Below the pieces are notes generated by a model. It saw nothing but the letters and a program-made list of their open reading frames with translations. It was not told the DNA's origin and did no database searches. The position numbers were made by a program, and so were the translations under genes. Of a stretch of DNA of 64,000 nucleotides, positions 1-12,514 are shown piece by piece (the first letter of the stretch is position 1; each line of letters begins with the position of its first letter). The stretch covers positions 1,426,001-1,490,000 of the forward strand of contig JAWNGF010000004.1 in assembly GCA_037039685.1 (NCBI GenBank). The letters are read 5' to 3'. The stretch is from Ceratobasidium sp. AG-K (taxonomy: Eukaryota; Basidiomycota; Agaricomycetes; Cantharellales; Ceratobasidiaceae).

Positions 1-226
1 CAACTTGACTCTATTCGAGCGTACCGCTCAAGGCTCAGCTGGAAAACAAGTGGCTACATCTGGAGCTTACAGCGACGCTGTTTCAGGAGTAATGCTCCCA
101 GATATATCCCTGCGGCCAGGTATCTACTTATTTGTGCCATCTACTTATTACCCCGGTCTGGTGGGGGATTTCCAGATTCTTCTATATAGTACAATCAGTA
201 ACTTGAATCCCATCCGTGTTCGATAG
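1..226 (+). CDS. Calpain-like cysteine protease, C-terminal end (partial)
   Basis: An open frame enters from the left edge and stops at 224-226. The roughly 74 visible residues have the pattern of the beta-sandwich domain that closes fungal calpains: a Leu-Arg-Pro-Gly-Ile-Tyr turn, then VPSTYYPG, then a Phe-x-Ile-x-Leu-Tyr-Ser strand. The VPSTxxPG-type motif is typical of calpain domain III and of PalB/Rim13-type calpains, which act in ambient-pH signalling. The catalytic domain lies outside the window, so activity and subtype cannot be judged. Start and upstream introns are not visible. The call rests on this one domain. Confidence 0.6.
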   Translation, partial: NLTLFERTAQGSAGKQVATSGAYSDAVSGVMLPDISLRPGIYLFVPSTYYPGLVGDFQILLYSTISNLNPIRVR

Positions 227-790
227 ATAGGCTTACATAGACTCTACTGTTATTCCTTTTAACCTAACTTGGATGGTTCTGGGTGTAAGGGAGCGCTAGC
301 GTAGACAGGACCAAGAGAGCATGGAATTTCAAATATGGGCGTAAATATGGGCGTAAACACGGACAACCACTACGAACATCAAACTTGTCCGCTCCAAGCC
401 AGCACATATCATCGGTCGCAAGATCATATTAAGCAGACAATGGTTCATCATCTCTACGAGGCCTCCTCACCAATACATGCTAAATAGATTGCACTTCACG
501 AATCAAATCTTGACGGCTCCCAACTGCCCGTTTTAGGCGGACGCAGCCAGCGCTTGCCCGGAGCGCGCACCTGTGACGTCCATCTTTGCATCGCTGCTCT
601 CCACTACTTGGCACACAGCTGCACTTACGAGCTGAGCTGGACTGATGATGGAACATCTCACTCAGGGGCTCTAACGTCCGCAGGGGCTCGACTGCTTGGT
701 ACTTGGTCTGGGACACGGTTGCTCGAATCCTTATAAATTGGAGGGCCTTTCTGCGGCCACCGCAGCCCTCCTTTGACCTTTACCACCACC
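227..790. other. Intergenic, trehalase upstream region
   Basis: No convincing coding frame is seen. It holds the 3' flank of the calpain gene and the promoter of the trehalase: a TATA box at 732-737 and a TGACGTC motif at 574-580, one base short of a full CRE. Confidence 0.6.
732..737 (+). promoter_or_regulatory. TATA box of the trehalase gene
   Basis: TATAAA lies 59 bases before the chosen start at 791, with a pyrimidine-rich leader between them. The spacing fits a short 5' UTR. Confidence 0.6.
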
Positions 791-3700
791 ATGAAACGGA
801 GATTGTCTCTCTGGTTTGTTTTAATCGTTGGTAATGCCGCCATCTCTTGTGCGCGACCTCGTGGCTCTCGAATAATTGATGACCGAGCTACCTACCATGC
901 TTACGCTCGGGATAGCGGAATGTGCCATAGACGGAACAACCCTCAGCGTACCTTGGTTGTCCCCGGGCCTGAAATAGTTTCTCGATTCTCAGTTTGCCAA
1001 GGGAGAAACGAATTTGGTGAACTAGTATCTGATACGAGTGGGTCCGTTTACTGTAACGGAACGGTAAGCATCCATGTGTACGCTTCAAGTATGTACTTAT
1101 CACTACTAGCTCTTGCATCTCTGGAACGACGCGAGGGACCACGTTGGAGATAGCAAAACCTTTGTTGACCGTGCGAGCGACCTCTCTGGCACCCAAATCA
1201 ACCTAGCTTTGAACAATATGTTGAAGGAACAGAGCTTCACGGTATCTGAGTTTCTTGAGGAATGGAAGGTAAATTCGAGTTGGTGAGTACCTCACTTCTT
1301 GTTTTCTTGTACGGCTGCCCTTACACTGCTGATAGAACCAGCCTGGGCAAGAACTGAGGGAGTACGAAAATGCAAGATTTCCCCATACTCCACCCGTTGT
1401 ACTCGGAATCCGCCCTCAAGCCAAACTGTTCAGAGCCTGGACTAAAATTGTGCACCACTATTGGAACAACCTCGATAGGACCATGGTTCAAAACTGTTTT
1501 GATGGCGAGGACGACGTTGAAGCCCAATTGCTTCCTGGTCCGGGATCTCCACCAGCTCGCGCGAGCTTCGACGTCTCTGGCTACCCCGCTCACGTCAAGG
1601 AAAAATGTGCAACATCTATTATTCGCCTCGAGCACCCTTTTGTCATCGCAGGAGGGCGTTTTCGAGAACAGTATTACTGGGATTCATTTTTCGTGATGGA
1701 GGGCCTGCTTGCCGCCAACATGACCTACCTGGCCCGCACCACTCTGCTCAACTTTATGGATGAAATTAGATCTTATGGGTTCATTCCAAACGGAGGAAGG
1801 TATGGAACACTCAAGTGTTTATGATCGGATTAATCGATCTCTTGTCTTCAGGAAATACTACCTCAACCGATCGCAGCCGCCGCTTTTCACACACGTACGT
1901 ACCTGGGCCACGATTCGTACCGTAAACTCGGGAACTCATCCATATATGGAACCGCCCTAGATGCTTCACGCATATGTTCATAACACAAACGACACTTCCG
2001 TACTCCATGGTGCATTACCGCTTGTGGAGGTGAGGTTATCCGTTCCATACCAATCGCCTAATCTCACACAAATTCTTTTGAACAGAAGGAGCTCCGCTGG
2101 TGGGCTGAAAACCGATCCGTACACGTAAAGTCTCCCTACAATTCGGCGGTCACACATACAGTATATCACTACAATGTGCAGGCCGACGGGCCACGTCCAG
2201 AAGTGAGCTACGCATATACCCTACTCAATGTCTGATTCATGGGGGGTTTGTGCTTATAGTCATACGCTGAGGATTGGAGGACAGCCTGGTGTGACAAAGA
2301 GCCTCCTACACGCTCAGATGAATCCACAATCTATTCAGAGTTAGCAAGCGGCGCTGAGTCGGGGTGCGTTCTATGATTCTCATCGACTCAATTCCTCTTG
2401 CTCCTTCGTAGCAGCCGTTGACAGGAAGTTCGTTTATTCTCCAGGTGGGATTACACCGCACGATGGATGGGCGATCCAAGCACATTACCCGATGATCTTA
2501 TTGAGCAAATGAGACGCGTTAGAATTCGCAAGCTGGTTCCCGTCGATCTCAACAGTATCCTCTACAGGTGCCATGTGTTGATGGCTGAGCTGTATCAAAG
2601 GGCAGTGGACGATGATTCTCCATACGCCTGGCAACACAAACGACGACACGAGAGGGCCGCATCGCTGCTCAAAACCGCGGTGCTCGATCTGCATTGGGAT
2701 GAAGCCAAGGCCGCGTTCTACGATTTTGAGATGGATGATTCAGGATCAACAGTGGAGCCTCGAACTGGGCGAATCGGAACCTTTTGGAGTGGAGCCACTT
2801 TTGCGCCGTTTTGGAGCGGGATTTGGCCCGACTCTGTGAGTGCGAGCCAAGACAAAGCAATGCAGGCGTTTGCAGGAATGCGCGATTTGCTAAGACGGTG
2901 AGCGTAACGAAGTATAACAAGAACCACGGTCCTCTTATACCACCCTAGCTATGAAGGGCCCCTACCCGCAACCGTGACTAAATCTGGTCAACAATGGGAC
3001 TTTCCGGTATATGCAATTTACTTTGCTATGTTGTCATTCGACGACTAATCCCATCTCTGTTAAATTAGAATGCATGGCCGCCCCTGCAGTGTAAGTTGTA
3101 ATATACCGCCGCAGAACCTTCCATGTTTTGACACGAGAATCAGATATCGCGATCAAGGCTCTACAGAATATTCCCTACAATCTCAGCATGGCAGACGCAT
3201 TTAAGTTTGCCAAGACCAAGACCCCTGAGAGTCAGCTTGGAGTGGAGTATGACCAACTTCCGGTATTAGATGGCGAAAATATCACAGGAAGGGAGCTGGA
3301 CGGCACGACATCTTCCAGCTGGCGGAATGTAATGCTTAAGGAGATGGCGATGCGGTACATGACTGCCGCGTTTTGCAACTGGTCAGTCACTCATGCGTCA
3401 ACGGAGGTTTCGGTTCTTAATTCCTATCGTGAAATAGGAATGTGACTGGGAAATTACGGGATGACGATGTCGAAATTATTGTGCGGGACGATCCTATCGA
3501 AGATGCTTGGCTGGACCAGTTTCCCGGTGCTATGTACGAAAAGTTGAACGCATGGGACGTTACGCGTAGCGGCCACGGTGGAGAGTATGAGATCCAAACT
3601 GGGGTGAGCCATTTTGTTCGCTAATCGAAGCGACGCGTCGAAACTGACATACTCCCTTAGTTTGGCTGGACAAACGGGTGAGCTGATTTTCTGGCTGGCG

Positions 3701-3891
3701 CATACAGCACAGCGTCTAATTTCCCCTACAGAGTCGCTATCTGGATTGCGCATGTCCTTGGCGCGAAGCTTGACAGCCCTGTGTGCCCTAGTCTTGGCCC
3801 AGACCAGAGTTTCAGCAGGTCCGGGGGGGGACATACTCGTCCCTCGAGTTTGGGTGCGACACTTCAATCGCAACAGCCTCTAGGAACGTAG
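791..3891 (+). CDS. Secreted trehalase, glycoside hydrolase family 37
   Basis: Hydrolyses trehalose to two glucose molecules. I traced fourteen exons: 791-1063, 1110-1268, 1336-1799, 1852-1894, 1961-2029, 2086-2202, 2260-2363, 2445-2897, 2949-3006, 3069-3088, 3115-3381, 3438-3603, 3661-3677 and 3732-3891. Together they give an open frame of about 789 residues. The start at 791 has a good ACC context and gives a short basic then hydrophobic signal peptide. Trehalase signature 1 is seen as GGRFREQYYWDS, signature 2 as QQWDFPNAWPPLQ across a 20-nt microexon. The catalytic Asp is in ESGWDYTARW and the catalytic Glu in GGEYEIQTGFGWTNG. There is no N-terminal calcium-binding regulatory region as in neutral trehalases, so an extracellular or wall enzyme is more likely. 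The apparent TGA after WTNG is an intron donor. Confidence 0.93.
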
Positions 3892-4189
3892 CTCCGAACC
3901 ACTCCATTACAATACGCTAGCTTAAGGTAATTCGTATGGCCCGAATGTCCAAGTCGATGAGGGGTTCGGTTGTCCTGATGTCCAGTTTCTCACTGTAACT
4001 TTATGGCTAAATCGTATGTTTATTATATTCTAGTACAATCGCAGCGGGACCACACAGTGTCAAGAAACCAAGTAGCTGGCACGGCAATCCATCCATTCTA
4101 CCTACTTGAAGCTCAAGTAAAAGGAGGGCGATCCACCTCTAATCAACCAAAGCCATTATCCCAAAAACGTATAATCTAACTCCAATGTA

Positions 4190-5587
4190 TTATTTCTTAT
4201 TCTTTGGCTTGGCCGCGGGGATCCAAAGCCAGCCGAATGCGATGAGGATACGGATCCCCGCGCCAATACCGAGCGTCCATGGGGCACCAATGGCATTGAT
4301 CAGAGCACGCCCAACAATACCTAAGTGCAGTCGGGTTAGCGACAGACGCCTCAAAATGAACGGCAAACAATTCACCTCCTATAATCAACCCGAGGATAGC
4401 AATAGCCTTGTGATCGCGTTGCTTGACCACCTGTGGTTGGAACAACTTAGGTTCTCCCACCAACTGTACCCAGATCGTGGTCAACACCACGGAGCTGTTC
4501 ATCGAAAATAAGCTTATGGTATGGTCACGCCGGAAAGGGCACTTACGAATTGAATATGTTCCCGATACGAACACCAGCATGAGCTTGCAGACCCATGGCG
4601 GCACTCGCAAAGCCTAGCGCGCAAAATCCGAGCACGTTGCCCCAATTGGCAAACTCGCTTCCTCTTGCTCCCGCAAATGAACTGTCACCTAAAGACTGGC
4701 GTTGAGATCGAGGCAAGTATAAAGTTAGAGCAAAACACACCACTTTGCCATGCACAGAGAGCAGCGGCCAACGTAAACCCAGCCTGGACAAACGTAGTCG
4801 ACATGAGCCAAACCCGTTTCCTGGCGCCAATATGATCCCCAAAGCGGCCACAAAAGGCGCCAAAGATGAAGCACAGCAATGATGCCAGTGCTTGTGCATC
4901 TGAGGTCCTTAGACCAGTGTCCCTGCGCCAGTCCCACTGAGCCGCGGCAACCGGGTTCCACTTGGCTTCCTCTGGCATAGTATCGGGCCATGGGTTTTCG
5001 GTCACGGGGTGGGGATACTTGGTGAACAGTTTGGCAATTGCCATCGCACATTGGATTGTGTTTCCAGTCTGGAAAGCGGTCCACACGTAGCAAGTGGTGT
5101 ACGATATTGCGTCTGTCTAGTGGGGGTGGGAACGCCGAGCACAAAAACGTCAGGAATAAATGATGGAAGGAGCTGCGGGTTTGACTTGACTCACATATCC
5201 GGTCATGAAACAATACGCAGAAAGCGGGAGACTGGCAATATCGGTGTCGACCTCGGTCATGAGGTATTTTCTCGCCTTGGCTCCAAATGGACGGACAACC
5301 AGCGGGAGTTCTGCCTCTGGGGTCTCAGGCTGCTCTGGCACGGGCTGGGGGGTACGCGCAGCAGCTGGCGAGCCACCACCGCTTCCCTTGGTCATTAGGC
5401 CTTCTTCAAGTATAATGCTGTTCACAGCTGTGACAGGCTCCCCCGGAGAGGGGTGGCCAGCTCGTTCGACCGAGTGAGGATCGTACGCCCGAGGTGGACT
5501 GCTAGGTGACTCGGTCGACGAAATGGGCACCTTTTCATCAGTGTCTGCTGAGATGTACGAAGGGCGGGTCGTGACGGTGTCGGCCAT
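4190..5587 (-). CDS. DUF1275 (YoaK family) membrane protein
   Basis: Read from the minus strand, start at 5587 and stop at 4190. The first 100 or so residues are hydrophilic and Pro/Ser-rich. Then comes the family pattern: a conserved DTDIASLPLSAYCFMTGYTD stretch, a segment with FQTGNTIQ, and several hydrophobic helices ending in a lysine-rich tail (KPKNKK). At least four short introns are needed; the first starts right after the MTGY codons. DUF1275 proteins are multi-pass membrane proteins of unknown transport or sensing role, common in plants, bacteria and fungi. The basic tail could be an ER retention signal, but that is a guess. It is convergent with the trehalase gene. Confidence 0.85.
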
Positions 5588-7691
5588 CTAAAAAACGATG
5601 GTCCATTAGAAAGAAAAAAAGCAATAGGGCGATTTTCACCACCAACCTTTGCGAGCTAACTTTTTTCGGGGGGGGGGGGAGTGGGAAGGAGACCTAGACG
5701 AAGGTGGTGCAAGCGTCCGGTTGAAGAGTCTTGCGGGTGATGCCGTGAGTCGGCTGTGGTTCGGTGTAATCTCAAGCACGTCAGTGCCGTCGGGGATTTT
5801 CGGATTCCATAATTATCGCCCAGCTCAGTATTTTCGCAGCGAAGAGTGACAGAAGTCAGAAAACAGCTTGAAACAAACTGGCGACATGTGTATTTTCCTT
5901 GTTGGTGATTGGCGTGCACAACTCACCCGATTCGACGTGTGAATGGGGAAAGAGGGTTCGCTACTGATCCACAGGTCTGGGCCAGGGAACACAAAACGGA
6001 AAATACCTCAAATCAGCTCCCCAGTCATCGACTTGCTCCAATCGAAGCGGAAGATGCCAAGTCTAATTCCTCGATTCGCGAGTCCCCGGCAACAGAATGA
6101 TGGAATGGCTTAGCGCGCTTAGCCTGCATGCAACTACCGCCACGTGCAAAGTAGATCCAGGCTCAAACTCTTGACTTGACACAGTCGAATGGGTCGTTTC
6201 CGATTATGTGTCGACTCTTCTCCCTGGAACCCCACTACAGTGTATATGCTACGTGTAGAATGACGGCATCCAAGACTTGGCGACTACAAACAAGACACTT
6301 ACAAATATGATTACCTTCCTTGCTGCATCTAGTCCAAGAGTCCTGCTTATCGACTGCGGCTCAGTTGACGATACTAGCATCCTCGTCCGGTATTGGCACC
6401 CTCGTTCGTACAGGACGGAGTTGTGCGCACTATTTTGATCGACAATACAAATAGGCCTATTTTTGAGTATGGGTTCAGGCACTTGCTTAGGCACAGTCGA
6501 TCAATGGCGTGAAAATAGATTTTGTCCCGAAAATACTTCGGGTCAAATTACATCGATCATGCCCAGTCACTCAAGCGCGTCTTGGGATGAGATCTGCCAA
6601 GGACGATTCTGCCGATGGACACGCTTGATAACCGGAGTAACGTGTTCCTTTCTTTCGGTCCGTACTCATGTCCTCTAGGGTTACCTCAATGATCAACACT
6701 GTCTATTTTCCGCAGCTTGGGGGGCTTCGTGTGCCTTCCCTTAGCTGACACTGTTCCTCAATTCCCTGTTTGTGACCGCTTACGTAACGATCATGTCCCT
6801 CGCCCAAATGAACAGTACATAGTTTCTCTGTCGTGTGCACAAATTTCTCCTAGCCTGCTGATCCTTGCCACTTTTGGACACTTAACAGCCATCAGGCTTT
6901 GGCAAATGTGCAGTCTAAACATGGCAAATGTAGCAAGCCGGGCATATTTACACCGTAATTTCGTGTCCAGCCACTCATTTGCTACGCCGATCGGTTCGGA
7001 CCGCACAACGGTAGGATATGACGATAATATGCGACCTCCACACTTCGGTACTTGGCAAGAAGACAACGCCCATTTCGCTGATTACACCCCAGGTCAACTG
7101 CGCACCAAACGGGTCATTCACCGGAAATCAGCTACCCTCGGAGCTCGGAGAAGTGGAAGTCAATTCCTTCTTGGGAAACCTATCTCGAAGCTTCTGTCAA
7201 ACCTTGAGCAAGGGATGTTTGATGCCTGGATCCTAGATTCCCCGATGACGCACCGTCGAAACTTCATCACATTTGGCACTGCCTACCCCCGGCCTCCACG
7301 ATTACTCCTTCCATTCAAGTGACGCTTACTCCGGATGACACGAATTTGTGCCCAGCCTAAGCCTCACCAGCGATTCTATCTTGGAGGTATAGTCACGGAT
7401 CCATGTGCTAATGAGATTGTAATATCTTGGCGGCATTGAGAAACTCTGCCCATGCTTGGCTGCGGTCGACTATGGCGGCATCCGATAGTGACAGCAGCTC
7501 ATTGGGCTTGGCTTGACCGGCAGGAGCTATTGCATGTCTCAACGGTAGAGGTGCACGTCCCTTGTATCACTGGATAAGTATATAAACCCAATACTTCAGC
7601 TCGGTTTGAAGCATCAGCTCTTCAGCTTCATTCGCCCCTTCACTTCTCACATCTATCTCCCAACTCACTTAACTCTCCCAACCCTTTCAAA
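5588..7691. other. Gene-poor region between DUF1275 gene and lyase copy 1
   Basis: Over 2 kb with only short frames that match nothing I recognise. A run of ten G residues sits near 5673. The last 120 bases are the promoter and leader of lyase copy 1. No RNA gene or transposon was recognised. Confidence 0.5.
7579..7586 (+). promoter_or_regulatory. TATA box of lyase copy 1
   Basis: TATATAAA lies 113 bases before the start codon. A CT-rich leader follows. The second copy has the same arrangement. Confidence 0.65.
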
Positions 7692-8830
7692 ATGGTTATG
7701 CAACCCGTCGAGACCTTCCACCGCGAGTATGTCATCCCCGCTCACCTCCGCCACTCTGCGGACGAGCCACTCTCCACCAAGGCTAGCACTCGTCTCCGCC
7801 AGCTCCTAGCTCGCGACGAGATCGTTGTTGCTCCTGGTGTATGCGACGGTATCAGCGCTCGCTGTGCCCTAGAAGCCGGCTTCAACTGTCTCTACCAAAG
7901 GTAAACTATACAGACCCGCTCAGTGCGCATATAGCTAACCAATACGCTAGCGGAGCCGCCACCACCGCGGCTAAGCTCGGCATGCCCGATCTCGCTATCG
8001 CGACCCTCCCTGACTTTGTTCAAAACGCGACCATGATCACTGGTCTGAGCTACTCGACCCCGCTCATCGCCGATGCCGATACTGGGTTCGGTGGACCTTC
8101 GATGGTCGCTCGCACTGTACAGTTGTACGACCGGGCCGGTGTCGCTGGCCTCCACATTGAAGACCAGGCAAGTGATAATCACGACCCCTACTGGGCGGTC
8201 TGACTAACCCGATTGAATTTTAGGTTCAAACCAAGCGTTGTGGACATTTGCTCGGCAAGCAGGTCGTTTCCACCGAGGAGTTTGTCGCCCGCATTCGTGC
8301 AGCTGTCCAGGCTCGCGATGCCATCCCCGGGTCCGACATTGTTATCATTGCTCGCACCGACTCTGCACAAGTGCTCGGCATGGACGAGGCTATCCGCCGC
8401 CTGCAGGCTGCCGCCGCTGTCGGTGCCGATGTCGCATTCATCGAGGGTGTAAAGACCAAGGAGCTGCTTGAGAAGACCGTCAAGGCTCTCGCTCCCACTC
8501 CTGTAAGTCTAAACCTCGCATACATTTCGTCACAAGCTAAACCATACATTACCACAGGTTTTGGTTAATGTTATCTCTGGAGGCTTGACTCCTTCCTTCA
8601 CTACCAAGGAGGCCGAACAGATGGGCGCCAAGATCATCATCTTCTCCCTCGTCTCCTGCGTTGCCGCCGCTCACGGCATTCGTGAGGCGATGGCGCTACT
8701 CAAGAAGACGGGTACGGACCACACCTCGGCTCGGGGGATGGACCCGCGCAAGTTCTTCGAGCTTGTTGGACTGGACGAGGTGATCGAAATTGATAGGCGT
8801 GCAGGTGGCACTGCGCTTAGCTCGATCTGA
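7692..8830 (+). CDS. Isocitrate lyase/PEP mutase superfamily enzyme, copy 1
   Basis: Four exons (7692-7900, 7951-8167, 8224-8502, 8558-8830) give 325 residues, the usual length for the small members of this superfamily. Hallmarks: ADADTGFGG for metal binding, HIEDQ, the active-site loop KRCGH, and ARTDS. The loop Cys points to a C-C bond lyase or hydrolase (methylisocitrate lyase-like or oxaloacetate hydrolase-like) rather than a phosphonomutase. Many relatives have Glu in a late NMVEGGKTP-type motif; here the motif reads NVISGGLTP, with Ser in place of Glu. Fungal oxaloacetate acetylhydrolases are known for an active-site Ser, but I cannot confirm that this is the equivalent site. Intron 2 begins with GC (GCAAGT). 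It is paired with a near-identical gene at 11347. Confidence 0.88.
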
Positions 8831-11346
8831 GTTGGCCTTACTTGCTGGTGTCTTGTATTTCCCTTACATTAAGCTGTGCTAGATTGGATGTAGTTTTACG
8901 CTTCGTGCTCAAGAGTGGGAGCCTCTCGTATATATAGATGTCTTGAATTCAAAGCTTGAACTCTCAAATTTGCGTGCATGAGCGTTGCATTGCGTTAGTG
9001 TGATATAGTTACCCATGGTTTATGTTTCACTCTCGCTTAAGCTCATCTACAGGGAGTGATTGCATTGACGAGATATTCAACGTTCAATTTTCACGAAAAC
9101 CTTGTACCAATGAAAACCCAGCCAATAAAGCTAATGTGCAATTACAGTAGTGGGATATAACTGGACTAAGGACCGAGCATCAAACCTTGCACTGTAGAGA
9201 GGCCATCGCCACAGCCAGACGATTTACCCCTCCACATTGCCCGATACTTAGGCTCATCCCATGTCGGCTCATTGTGTAATGGAACGGGCGGTGCGTGAGC
9301 ACGCAAGTGCCGTCCAACACCACGCCTTCGTTTCCTGGTCTACGGTGACGATCCACTCTACCGCATAGCTATAGAGTTCAAGGGTTTGTGCCGTATATTG
9401 GCTTGTCTCAAGCTTGTGCGGCTTGTACAATCAAGTCTTTGGTTTATGTGCCCCTGAGTGATGGCGTATATGCGATGCATAGCCGAACAGGCGGTAGGAC
9501 CTTTTCGGGGTTTCGGCTTGTGGTTCTATTAACTTCAGCCTGCACTATCTACTAACCTGTATTACCGCTCGTTCTCGTATCAGCCAGAAATTCAAGTGGA
9601 TTTCAACCCAGTCTACCCCTCCCTGTCAAGGACTACGGCAGCCCATATCCACAAGCAGAATCTCATGGAGACTGTCATGCAGCCAGCGAGGGCTGCTTTC
9701 CACGTACTGTCTAGTAAATCTCCCACATACGAATAATAATCTATTATTATACCTAATGGCAGCGAGTCGTATCTTGACTGGGAAAGCCACCAGCAGGCCA
9801 ATTGGAGAGCGAACCTGCCTGTCATCAAGAGCAGGGATCACGTCAACATGATATCTCAAGGATGTCAGGAATATCGAGATGTCAACGATCAACATTAAGC
9901 AATGTGGATCGTAATCTAATCGGTCCGTACTCGTGCGGGGTTTCTCCTTCGAGAGATAGTGACCTCGAGTGGACCGCGAGTCTAAAGCTTGGGTGGCTAG
10001 TTAAATCATTTGTCAGGCTGAATGGCTCGAAAAAAAAAAGAGGCTATATGAATGACTGAGGCTGCATTATATTCAAGGTACCAGCAACATTGGAAGTCGT
10101 AAAATTGTCTTGTACGCTGCATTTTCTGTCAATTTTGTGCCATTTTCCCAGCGCTTAAGCGCCAAGGCCCATTCCCTAGAGATGCAATGTGCCAAGTCTT
10201 GTCGCTGTGCCGTGGTACTTGTGTCATTATGATAACACCCGACCTCAGTCCGATCCCTCCGCTCGGTCCTTCAAGCTACACAATCGTCGCTGGTCGCCTG
10301 TCTTCGGCTGTCAAACTTTCCAGTAAAGAAAGTAGGGTGGATGTTCACGAATCGTCACCGTAGTGGGGCTTTCGGCGTACCGCGCGGAACGCCAAAAAAC
10401 AGCTGCGGTGGTGGACTCGACATGCATATACTGTGGTTTCAAAATCTTCAGGTGCTTACCTTTTGCGGCACCGGAGTCGGACATTACCTTCCTTTCTAGG
10501 ACTGCCGGAGTTTCCGGAGTCTTGGGCCGGTCTGTCGAACGCGTAGTACCTGGACTATCGAGTGCGACGACGGCTCGCTACCTATCCTCGAACTTCAGTT
10601 GATCGCTGTAAATTTTAATCGAATGCAGTGTCCCAATTATTTATCTCGGAGTACTGCCGGAAACACCAGTCTATCAAAGTTCTCATGGGGTGACTGTGGG
10701 GAATCAGAGCTGTTACTCAACTGGGTGCGTATGGACTTCGCATTTCTGTTTGACATCTCAGGCAAGGATTGTACCTTGAGATTCCTGCAGATCAGTACTA
10801 TGCGGAGCCAACCGTGTTGCGCTTACGTTGGCTAGATACAGTATTCCCATACCCGTCCAACCTGGAGAGTATGATCCATAAGGAATCATCACATGCGTCA
10901 GATTTCCTGTTCCACGTCTGTGATGGAAGGTGAAGTATCATCATGGCGGCCTCCGTCTGCAGAGCTCCGAATTACCGACGCTTACTCCGTATAACAGAAC
11001 AAGGCAGAACTATCACATCACCCAGCCGTTCTATCTTCGTCTCCTGCTGGTGTGACCCACGCGGCGATCGGTAGCTCCTAACTTGGCAGAAGGAGACGGC
11101 AAAACTCCATTCTCTTGGCCATAGCTGACGATGACTCTCGTGCGATTCCACTCCAGAACTTCAGGCTTGGCTATAGAGCCGACCAACGTTGTGGTTATTG
11201 ACACGTTATCTAGTAAAAAACTGAGCAGTCATAGGTATATAAACAGACCCGGGTGTTGAGATCCAAGCATCAGCTCTCAGCTATACCTTCTACCATCTCT
11301 TCAGCTTTCAGCCCTCACTACTCTAAACTCTCTTCCGCTCTTCAAA
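8831..11346. other. Spacer between the two lyase copies
   Basis: About 2.5 kb with no frame over about 90 codons and no domain I recognise. An A-rich tract lies near 10030. The last 120 bases carry the copy 2 promoter. The leader of copy 2 resembles that of copy 1 only in short patches (for example AGCATCAGCTCT), so the duplication is old or was limited to the gene. Confidence 0.5.
11236..11243 (+). promoter_or_regulatory. TATA box of lyase copy 2
   Basis: TATATAAA lies 111 bases before the start codon, matching the spacing in copy 1. Confidence 0.65.
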
Positions 11347-12514
11347 ATGGTTATGCAACCCGTCGAGACCTTCCACCGCGAGTATGTCATCCCCGCTCAC
11401 CTCCGCCACTCTGCGGACGAGCCGCTCTCCACCAAGGCTAGCACTCGTCTCCGTCAGCTTCTAGCCCGCGACGAGATCGTTGTTGCTCCTGGTGTATGCG
11501 ACGGTATCAGCGCTCGCTGTGCCCTAGAAGCCGGCTTCAATTGCCTTTACCAAAGGTAGGTGTAAATTTCAACTGCATACACCTTGGTCTCACTGACGGC
11601 TCAAATTCTCAGCGGTGCTGCCACCACCGCGGCTAAGCTCGGCATGCCCGATCTCGCTATCGCGACCCTCCCTGACTTTGTTCAAAACGCGACCATGATC
11701 ACTGGTCTGAGCTACTCGACCCCGCTCATCGCCGATGCCGATACTGGGTTCGGTGGACCTTCGATGGTCGCTCGCACTGTACAGTTGTACGACCGGGCCG
11801 GTGTCGCTGGACTCCACATCGAAGATCAGGTGAGTAAATCGCTCAGTGCATCTCGCGCTGACCCTTACTTGGCACGATGCTGACATATTGTGGGGATTAT
11901 TAGGTTCAGACCAAGCGTTGCGGACATTTGCTCGGCAAGCAGGTCGTTTCCACCGAGGAGTTTGTCGCCCGCATTCGTGCAGCTGTCCAAGCCCGCGATG
12001 CCATCCCCGGGTCCGACATTGTTATCATTGCTCGCACCGACTCTGCACAAGTGCTCGGCATGGACGAGGCTATCCGCCGCCTGCAAGCTGCGGCCGCTGT
12101 CGGTGCCGATGTCGCATTTATCGAGGGTGTAAAGACCAAGGAGCTGCTTGAGAAGACCGTCAAGGCCCTTGCCCCGACTCCCGTGAGTTAAACTGGCTCA
12201 AGCAAGACTTGTTCTGGCGCTGACAACCTCGTGCCTTTCAGGTTCTTGTCAACGTTATCTCTGGAGGCCTAACTCCTTCCTTCACTACCAAGGAGGCCGA
12301 ACAGATGGGCGCCAAGATCATCATATTCTCCCTCGTCTCCTGCGTTGCCGCCGCTCACAGCATTCGTGAGGCGATGGCGCTACTCAAGAAGACGGGTACG
12401 GACCACACCTCGGCTCGGGGGATGGACCCGCGCAAGTTCTTCGAGCTTGTTGGACTGGACGAGGTGATCGAAATTGACAGGCGTGCAGGTGGCACTGCGC
12501 TTAGCTCTATCTAG
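11347..12514 (+). CDS. Isocitrate lyase/PEP mutase superfamily enzyme, copy 2
   Basis: Four exons (11347-11555, 11613-11829, 11904-12182, 12242-12514) of exactly the same lengths as copy 1 encode 325 residues. By eye the only amino-acid change is Gly to Ser in the AAAHG/S-IREAM segment near the C-terminus. The active-site motifs ADADTGFGG, KRCGH and ARTDS are intact, so both copies should be active. The introns (57, 74 and 59 nt) are unrelated in sequence to those of copy 1 (50, 56 and 55 nt), and all three use GT donors. Substrate specificity has the same ambiguity as copy 1. Two active copies may raise dosage or allow separate regulation through their different upstream regions. Confidence 0.88.

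Noticed and set aside
3661..3731. In-frame TGA inside the trehalase after WTNG, suggesting a pseudogene
   Set aside because: The TGA lies in a GTGAGC donor. Removing 3678-3731 restores the conserved GFGWTNGVAIW reading.
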